This document shows, one piece after another, positions 56,768 to 64,000 of a stretch of DNA of 64,000 nucleotides. Positions within the stretch are counted from its first letter, which is position 1, and each line of letters begins with the position of its first letter. The notes beneath the pieces are model-generated. The model ran no database searches. It saw only the letters and a list, made by a program, of their open reading frames with translations, and was not told the DNA's origin. A program made the position numbers and the translations under genes. The stretch comes from Zhengitettix transpicula (Eukaryota > Arthropoda > Insecta > Orthoptera > Tetrigidae), in NCBI GenBank assembly GCA_037074705.1, contig CM073590.1, positions 179,691,246-179,755,245 of the forward strand, in the 5' to 3' direction.

Positions 56768-59700
56768 TTATGAATTATCCCAGCGACTCTTTTTAACCCG
56801 CTTTGAAGATCCAGTAGGTCTAGAAACAGTAGGCATTGTGTCAACAGGCTGAGGAGGAGTGAAAGTTGGTGTCTGATCAATTGTCTGCTCCCATGTATGA
56901 TCAGAAGATGCTGTAAACTGCCAATTCAAGGTTTCAATAATAAGATTTATATCATTAGAATAAAATAAATATTAAGACCAAATTAATGAAATATTATTAA
57001 AATTATTATAGTAATTGGGTATAATCTGAATGTTAATATATTGTATCAATGACAAATGCTAAGAATACATTAAATATGATTAAGAATATCTGACATTCAC
57101 TAACATATAAAAACCAATTTTTTTAAAATTTATTACAAAACTTTTATCCTGAGATTATTAGTTGATTATATTAGTTGAGTATATACAACTTAAATAATGT
57201 ATATAATTAACATGGGAACTCGGTAATTAAGTTAAACCAGTAATTAACCAAGTTTTGCATTTTGTTTCTTTAATTTGTCCATCTGAGGAGCATAAATTGT
57301 GGGGGTATGAGGGTTCTTCACTGGTGATTATTGAGTTTGATAGGTTGGATGGAATGTGTAGGTGGGGCCTGACGGTGTGACGATGGGGTGAATTAGGAGG
57401 TGTCCCAGTGTTCTGAGGGAAGAAGGATGAGGTCAATAGTTCGTTTTCTTTTGAGGTGACATGAGTGTAGTGGTGGGTGTAGTGGTGGGGGAGGGTTGCT
57501 ATGGAATTGCTGAATCGGGGTGTTAGGATGGTTGAAGGAGCTTTTGTGATGAGTGAGGTTACGGATTTGATAATTAAGAAGTTGACTTTGGTAAGTTTAA
57601 TATCTTGGTAGATGATGGAATTTCTGAGGTACCAGGGAGAGTTAGTGATGATGCGAAGGATTATTTTTTGTTTTGTTTGGATTTTGAGGCATAGGACCAG
57701 GTGAGTTGTATTATGGAGAGGTATAAAAGGCATTTTGTGCTGACGGTGAGTGGGGCTTTTCTGTTTAGGAAATGCATGATCTCTGGTCAGAAAATTATGT
57801 TTACTAACAAAATATTAAATAAACAATGCTTTGTCCTTTTTGGTTTTACTGTCTTGTTTTGCTTGATTTACATACAAAATGATTAAACCAGAAGAGGTCC
57901 TAAAACAAGATGAAACGTCATTTATTTAATGTTTTGTTAATATATATAAAATATGTACAAATGATTGTGGAATACAATGTTCCTCAAATAATAATAGTAC
58001 ACATGAAGTAGTGGAGCACTTCTTTGCGTATTTGAATACATCAGTGTTAAACATTTGGGATGTGATTTAAACAATTATTCGATTCTGATAATTTTTCAAA
58101 AATTTAGTAGCATTTATAGAAATTAGTTTTATCAAACACACAACACAATAAATGCATTCCCAAATAATATCCCACTCAGACAGGTGTTAAAATACTACTA
58201 TAAAGGTTGTCAGAATTTTGTCAATATTAGTCATCAACTTCTTAAGAACCCACAATATTAGGTAAATTGGGTATGTTAAAAACTAAGGCTATAATTCTAA
58301 TTTCTATTTTAAATACTCCCTTAGAATTTAGGCAAGTTTATTTATTTTAAAGAAGCTTCTAAAATAGAACATGAAGTATATGTCGAAATCTTATGTCACA
58401 GAAAACTAACTGTGATAATTCATGTGGAAAGAGAGAAACATCAACTGTGTAAATTAAGGTTAATATTTTATTAACAGCTATATGGTTCCATCAATATAAA
58501 ATTTTCTTACATAACTTGAGAATAAAGGACATCATATAAAAAAGTTTATAACAGATAACATACAATTCAAATAATGCATAATAAATTATCTGAAAGTAGT
58601 AGTGAACAACATACCTGACTCTGATACTGACTTCTAAAAGCAGCTTTCATAGCTGATAGTCTATCAGTCCCGGGACCTGTTCTCACAGGCTTTGGAACTA
58701 AGTCCACAACACCATAATCTCTCTGAAATAGTATATTATTTTACAAAAACTCATTGTAAATTTGAAACAGTAGAATATCAGTTCATGAAGTAAACTACTT
58801 TTTATTAAATATTGTTTAAGTGTACCTCATTATTCGCTGTTGCACCTGGCCGCTCACGGTATCCTAATCCTCTGCCTCCAACATTCACAGTTTTCCCTTT
58901 ACCACTCTTGAATCGCGATTTTCGGAACCAAGAGCTCTGAAAGTTAAAATATTATAAAAGAATTTCAAGTTTTATTGAAGGCAAATAACATAAAAGGAAT
59001 ATAAAAATATTAAATTTCTGATTGTACTTCCTAAAATGTGAGAATTATTTCTATTCTAATATTTTTACAGCACATTCATGTTGGGTTGATTACATTTATC
59101 GACTAGTTTTAACCTTCTTGAATATCTAAAGGATTTTTTTTTGACAAAAATATTAAAACACCACCTTTGCAGTCTAAAGAAAAACTTGTTCTCCTGATCT
59201 TGTAATTCAATTCAATGTCCAGTTCCACATTTACTCAAGTTACTAAGAGCATCAACAGCCAATTCGTTGAAATAACAAAATTTTGTCAGTTTATTTCGTT
59301 AGAAAGTGCTTGTACTCATGTACCCCAAGCTCTGATTCTTAACCCTTCTTTCCTAGAAGACAAACAGATTTTACTGTTTAAAACATTGGGACTACCTCAT
59401 CTTTCCTTGGCTTTTATTCTTCTTGCACTTTCATTTTGGCTCACTACTTGTCTCTTCTCTAACACAGACAATGTAATACCTGAACAATGACTGTACCAGT
59501 CCCTGTCACGAATCACGTTTTCATGCTATTTCTCACATTTCAATACTACAAATTAGACATATTTCATTTTTTAATTTTATCTACCCAAGAAATATTACAA
59601 ATTCCCTATATTATGTATTCCTTTGCTTGAAATTTGTTCATAACATTTCTTCCTCAACAAATAAGTTAGTCTGACTTTTGATTACTTTTGTAATGTACCT

Positions 59701-62700
59701 ATGAGTGAAATTATTTTAAAATTAAACATAGGGTAAATCCACAAGTGGGAAAACCTAACCAAAAGTTATAAAATATAAAACATATACTAATTAGATAAAT
59801 AAATAACAGACCAAAAGATCTTACATCTTTTACGTATTTCGAATCATATAACAAAAGCCACTAGGATTGCACAACATATGGTATTGAATTTAGCACTAAT
59901 TTTTGTCTGCTATTTAGCTATTTCTTTGTGTTATTACTAACCACAAGTTATTTTAAGTTAATACTGTATAATTTTCTGTAAATATATTTGAAAATAATAG
60001 ATATTGCAATTAAGTGGTGAGTAGCTGTAAGTTCAGTATGTTATATTACCACCATCCCATTGCAAAACAATTATGAAATGTTCACCACCCAGCAATTCAT
60101 TAAGCAGAAATAATATGCAATAATTCTTAGGGTACCTTCAATAAGTAGTATAGATTCTCTGTACTTTAAATTACAAAAATACTACCATACTAAAGGATCA
60201 TTATTTCAGGAGAAATTTCAATGTATTTACGATTATTTAGGATGAGAGAAAAATTATTCTGTTTCAATTAGACCTCGAACAATAATAATGTAATACACGG
60301 ATTTAAACTCCAAGAACATGTTTACAATTATTCAATATTATTTGCATAGATGTTAGCAATTATTAAACAAAACTACTGAATAGAATTTTGATTAACTCAC
60401 CTGCATTGCCAAATCCAAAAGATTTGTTGGAACTTCCTGATTTGCTCCCTCCAAATTCCTAACTAAATGCCCAGAAAATTCTTTATCCTTTTCAGTGACT
60501 AAAGTGTACGCTGTTCCTTTTTCACCAGCACGACCTTAAGTTTCAATATTCAGAATCATTAACAGTTCATATTATAAATTAGAACAATTAGAAACTTTTC
60601 CCTTTCCTACATACCTGTTCTTCCAATACGGTGAGTATGTGTATCAATATCTCTGGCAACATCATAATTTATTACAGTTCTTATATGAGGAATGTCTAAA
60701 CCTCGAGCTGTAAGTACAACAAAAATGTCATTGTCACGTACACACACATATACATATATTGACTGTGTGGCCAGCCAACAGCTTTCAGCCCTAGTGTCCT
60801 GAGGAAATTTAGACATGTTATTGCTTCCCAGGCTGGTTATGTCAATTTCCATTCTCTGTCATTCTTTCCTATCCAAATGAGTTAATTAATTTAACAATAT
60901 CACATTTAAAATCAATATGATATTGTTATCTCTCTCTCTCTCTCTACATACATACATATATAATACTTAAAGAAAATATGATGAGGTCAAATTAAATAAC
61001 ACATTTGGATAGGAAAGAGAGACATGCATCCATACATATTAACAAACAAACTCATTGAACGAAAGGAAAGAATAAGAAGTTATAACAACTATCATGCTGA
61101 AATAAGGTTTGAACACATCACAACAATTGCCACAATGACAACTATAATAAAATTAGAGGATGTTGAGTCCAGGACTTTGCCTAGATTGTAAGATATGCTG
61201 GAATTAGAGTTCCCATAGATGGAGTTCGGCATTCAATGAGTCTGGAAGGTTTTAAGGAGGGTCAGTGTGTAGCCTCATCAGATGATGAACTCCGTCGAAC
61301 TCTCCTCACAGTATATGTTCCAATCTAGGAAAAGTCCTGGATACATCTTATTTTAATATAGTGGTCATTATGGCAATGGTTGTGATGTTCTGTTGAAATC
61401 TTGTTTCAGCATAATATTATGATAGTTGTTATAATTATTACTATTACACATTCTGGTTTATTCTTTCCTATTATCATTCTTTTACTTTTTAACTTCTTAT
61501 TCTTTCCTTTAGTTCAATGTGTTTGTTTGTATGTGTGTATGTCTGTATGTATTTATTTTCCGTTATTTTTTATCTATCATTGTTGTGACCTTTCCTTGAG
61601 AGAGAGAGAGACAGTGTTGTGGCTTTGTTGGGTGTCAATTGTTGCTGTCTAATGCCTGGTGCACTTTCATTTGAATTCATCAATTCGTGCCTGGCCAGCA
61701 CACCTTCCTTACGAAGGGAACTCAGGCCCTCAAAAATTTGTTATACCACCTATGCCAGACTGAACCAACTACGGATTTCAGGTAAGTTGGCATTGCTGTC
61801 TCTCTTTCCTATCCAAATGTGTTACATATATATTTATATATATACACACACACAATATTAGGAGCATCCATTAAGGAATAATTACAATGCTAGGAACTAA
61901 TTTGCATTCGATCTTGGATAGTAAGGAAGGATAGGAAAAATAGGAGGAATATGCTTTATGTGAATTCATATGCTCAGGCGTAGAATCACGCACAAAGAAA
62001 AGCATATGTTCAAAGCATGGAGAAGGAAGGAAGAAAAAGGAAAGACTGATAATATTTATCCTAGGCAGGACTTTAATCTGCATGATCTGGTCAGTACATA
62101 GATGCCTCCTTAACCATCTCGGTCACCAGGTCTGTATATATTTGCTTTGTCATATTTCTATCAATCCTAACTATCCAAGATCGAATGTGACTTCATCACC
62201 AAATTACTTCCTAACATTGTGTGTGTGTGTATTGTAATATTCAGTATGTTGTTATTAATATAATTTTAAAATTGATTAAGTATAAAGTTTGTTTCATAAG
62301 ATCTGGCCATATAATTGAAATGTTTGAATAGTCGCTGGGTACCATGAGAAAGCAGAAACCAGAGTTTCCTAGGTGGTTGTATTGTTTTGTCTTAGTGGCA
62401 GTGAGGAAGTTAAATTGTAATCGACTGAAGTTGTGCGAGACCAGACTATGTCAACTTCTCGCCGCTAGATAGTGTAATACAAGTGGAAAGGGGTTGAATT
62501 TGGTCAGTAAAAATTAACAGTCTGCTTGTGGAGGTCAAGAGAGAAAGTCGCCATAAGCAAGAACAAGGTGTAAGGAAGTAGGTGAAAATGTAAAAGTTGT
62601 AAACATGATTCATCAGATGCTGAACTACATCCTTTGGAACTAACTTTACAACACATCCTACAGTACAGGCAAAGTCCTAGACGTAACATCACTAACTACT

Positions 62701-63829
62701 GCCTTTTCCCCATCTCATTCACTTTTTACCTTACACCTCTAGATTGTGTGTGTGTGTGTGTAATATGCAGGTTTGTATATATGAGTGGTGTATGTATTAA
62801 TTCATTATTTTTCCATTGTTGTGGTCATTCCTTGAGAGAGAGTTATTAGTACTGTTGAGTGTAGATTTTTCCTAACAGCTGAACCTGGGTTTGAAGTTGA
62901 CACTGAGCAACTAGATGACATGACGTTCAATCCTTCTGTCCTGATAATCGGGGCACAGCCTCTCAAAAATTTGATGTTACAATTCCCAGCCTGATGACAC
63001 CAACTGTAAAATTCAGGCAAGTCAGCTGCTTTCTGTCTCTCTTTCCTATCTTATCAAACTCAAAAACTATAGAAACCAATGGAAATTAATATAATACTTG
63101 AACGTATATGTGAAATAGTATCACAAATGATGGAGAAGTAGGAAATCTGTTGAGGTTGTTAAGAGGATAAAATGAAAGAAATCATAAAATGTGTTGAGGG
63201 AATAATGTCAAGAACTGAATATTGAATTAAGTACAAAGTATAACTCAAAAGTAGAATAAAAAGAATTTACAGGTTTTGATCAAGTAATAAAGCATTTGAT
63301 GAGACAGCTCGACTTTTAACTTATTCCATTTTATCATTTATCATTCTATTTTATATGCAAATACTTTTCAAAATAATTGTGTAATTAATTGACTGTGAGT
63401 TAAATTGAAAAATATAGAAAAATACCTTAATATTTCATAATATGGTGTTGAAAAAAGAATTAAATTAACAAAATGGATATTGTGACTAATGATGAGTGAG
63501 ACAAATAGTTCTCGTGTACAAAACCGATGGGGTAGTCTGGGTCAATGATGTTTCTATGGCTGACACCACCATTACAAGAGAAATATTAAGCCTATTGTAA
63601 CTATAAAAAGGAGCAGTCCAAATATACAGGTTTTAAAAAATAAAATTGGAAAACAGCAAAGATATAAATGTACAGTACCTGCAACATCTGTAGCTACTAA
63701 TATACTAATTTCCTTCTTCTTAAATTGTGTAATGACTTTGTTACGTTCTGCTTGTTCCATATCTCCATGCAAAAGGAGAACATTAAATTCCTTTAGTTTC
63801 AAACTGTTTGCTAATTCTTCAGCATTAAC
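56768..63829 (-). CDS. DDX42: DDX42, DEAD-box RNA helicase (C-terminal part; 5' exons beyond the window)
   Basis: Six minus-strand exons: 63679-63829, 60615-60707, 60401-60534, 58826-58936, 58615-58722, 56768-56917 (TAA at 56768-56770), together 747 nt or 248 residues of the 3' coding end. The first exon opens inside RecA domain 2 ([20 protein letters not shown], then [18 protein letters not shown] and VATDVA). The next gives [20 protein letters not shown] and HTHRIGRTG (motifs V and VI), completed by RAGEKG. After the helicase core come DDX42-specific blocks: [66 protein letters not shown] and the terminus KKSRWDNS. Known role of the family: ATP-dependent RNA remodelling with the SF3B1/U2 snRNP; nuclear. 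The tail after [12 protein letters not shown] is only 50 residues, much shorter than in vertebrates. The 3 kb first intron is packed with repeats. Confidence 0.95.
57227..57733 (-). pseudogene. LINE (Jockey-like) reverse-transcriptase C-terminal fragment
   Basis: A 168-codon minus-strand frame in the last DDX42 intron. It contains [20 protein letters not shown], typical of the region after the Jockey-type RT domain (..xxKxLRxIxNAPWYVRNxxIH..), then a His/Pro/Ser-rich tail with [11 protein letters not shown]. The catalytic RT core is absent. A shorter relative is at 14.08-14.25 kb. It has the same orientation as DDX42. Confidence 0.7.
60745..61035. mobile_element. Composite repeat ends close to a DDX42 splice acceptor
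   Basis: Plus copy about 60770-60890 (GTGTGGCCAGCCAACAGC, TTTCCTATCCAAATGAGTTA), a CT-rich run at 60929-60944, then a minus end at 60975-61030 (AATTAAATAACACATTTGGA, GGAAAGAGAGAC). The left edge is only about 50 nt from the acceptor of exon 60615-60707. Confidence 0.6.
61130..61830. mobile_element. Composite ~0.5 kb repeat, near full-length plus copy with inverted 5' block
   Basis: Minus block 61150-61240 (GGATGTTGAGTCCAGGAC), plus block 61285-61345 (ATGAACTCCGTCGAACTC), middle block with CCTTGAGAGAGAG near 61593 and GTTGGGTGTCAATTG, and 3' end 61684-61825 (GTGCCTGGCCAGCACACC, GGATTTCAGGTAAGTTGG, CCTATCCAAATGTG), then a TA/CA tract. Confidence 0.7.
61895..62215. mobile_element. tRNA-derived SINE (family 1), minus copy followed by an inverted tail
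   Basis: The minus strand from 62130 reads CCAGGTCTG-complement head CCTGGTGACCGAGATGGTTA (62103-62126 region) through TCAGTCTTTCCTTTTTCTTC to CTATCCAAGATCGAATGC near 61905. Right of the head, 62185-62212 repeats the tail end in plus orientation (AACTATCCAAGATCGAATGT), so a truncated inverted partner is attached. This copy shows the 5' head that the 30.1 kb palindrome lacks. Confidence 0.65.
62600..63060 (+). mobile_element. Composite ~0.5 kb repeat, near full-length plus copy
   Basis: 5' block ATCAGATGCTGAACTACATC (62610) and ACATCCTACAGTACAGGCAA, then CCTTACACCTCTAG with a (TG)n run (62745-62761), CCTTGAGAGAGAG (62831), and the 3' end TCCTGATAATCGGGGCACAG, AAATTCAGGCAAGTCAG, CTCTCTTTCCTAT. 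The splice-like junction is changed here to CAGGCAAGT. Confidence 0.7.
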
Positions 63830-64000
63830 CTGCGAAATATTTTAATTTGATGACTGTTGACACACAAAAGTGTCAGTGAGTTTAAGACATGAAATTAATT
63901 TACAAAATTATATTCTCTTTTCACTAATTTCATTGAAAAGAGCTTTGACTGATGAATTGTGACATTAGATTCTAAGTTTGTTGAATGTTTACACTAAGAA

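Noticed and set aside
57227..57733. Extra coding exon of DDX42
   Set aside because: It is in the right orientation, but its sequence is that of a LINE reverse-transcriptase tail and the flanking DDX42 exons join in phase without it.
59215..59490. 91-codon plus-strand frame in a DDX42 intron
   Set aside because: Antisense to the intron, with no similarity I recognise and no repeat relation; likely chance.

Overview
The window is eukaryotic nuclear DNA, almost certainly from an insect and probably a hemimetabolous one with a moderately repeat-rich genome. It is AT-rich, has short exons in long introns with ordinary GT..AG junctions, and is full of interspersed repeats (several tRNA-derived SINEs, hAT-like MITEs, a Penelope-like element, LINE and LTR-retrotransposon remnants, (TA)n tracts). 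I cannot name the species from sequence alone. No rRNA, functional tRNA, CRISPR or prokaryotic feature is present.

Three host genes can be rebuilt exon by exon, all on the minus strand. (1) PYM (partner of Y14 and mago), complete, four coding exons, 20912-24041, 210 residues. (2) A neprilysin-like M13 zinc metallopeptidase, 18 coding exons, 27306-50697, about 739 residues from the best start codon, with all catalytic residues present. (3) The 3' part of DDX42, a DEAD-box helicase of the U2 snRNP/SF3B context, six exons, 56768-63829; its 5' part lies beyond the right edge. Reading phases agree at every junction and exon lengths fit. PYM acts on the exon junction complex and DDX42 in early spliceosome assembly, so two of the three neighbours belong to mRNA biogenesis. 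Nothing shows that they are co-regulated.

The left 20 kb (1-20.9 kb) has no recognisable host gene and is a transposon graveyard: a foldback element with palindromic termini (about 1.78-2.66 kb), duplicated exon-like segments (2.2-3.7 kb), three diverged copies of a roughly 1 kb LTR-like repeat, a Penelope-like remnant with inverted arms (11.55-12.39 kb), a poly(A)-type retroposon with a 13-bp target duplication (9.89-10.46 kb), a 29-bp minisatellite (14.85-15.49 kb), a Harbinger transposase remnant and a hAT MITE with a perfect 8-bp duplication (18.97-19.80 kb). The introns of the peptidase and DDX42 genes and the 50.7-56.8 kb intergenic stretch hold further repeats, and 45.58-47.52 kb is a degenerate tandem satellite.

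The most unusual signals are these. First, a nearly perfect 2 x 186 bp palindrome of a tRNA-derived SINE has its centre exactly in the tRNA D-arm and lies about 50 nt from a splice donor. Second, a very abundant ~0.5 kb repeat carries a combined acceptor/donor motif (AG followed by GTAAGT) in most copies. Third, elements from several unrelated families occur as inverted pairs. These are sequence observations; the mechanisms offered are inferences.
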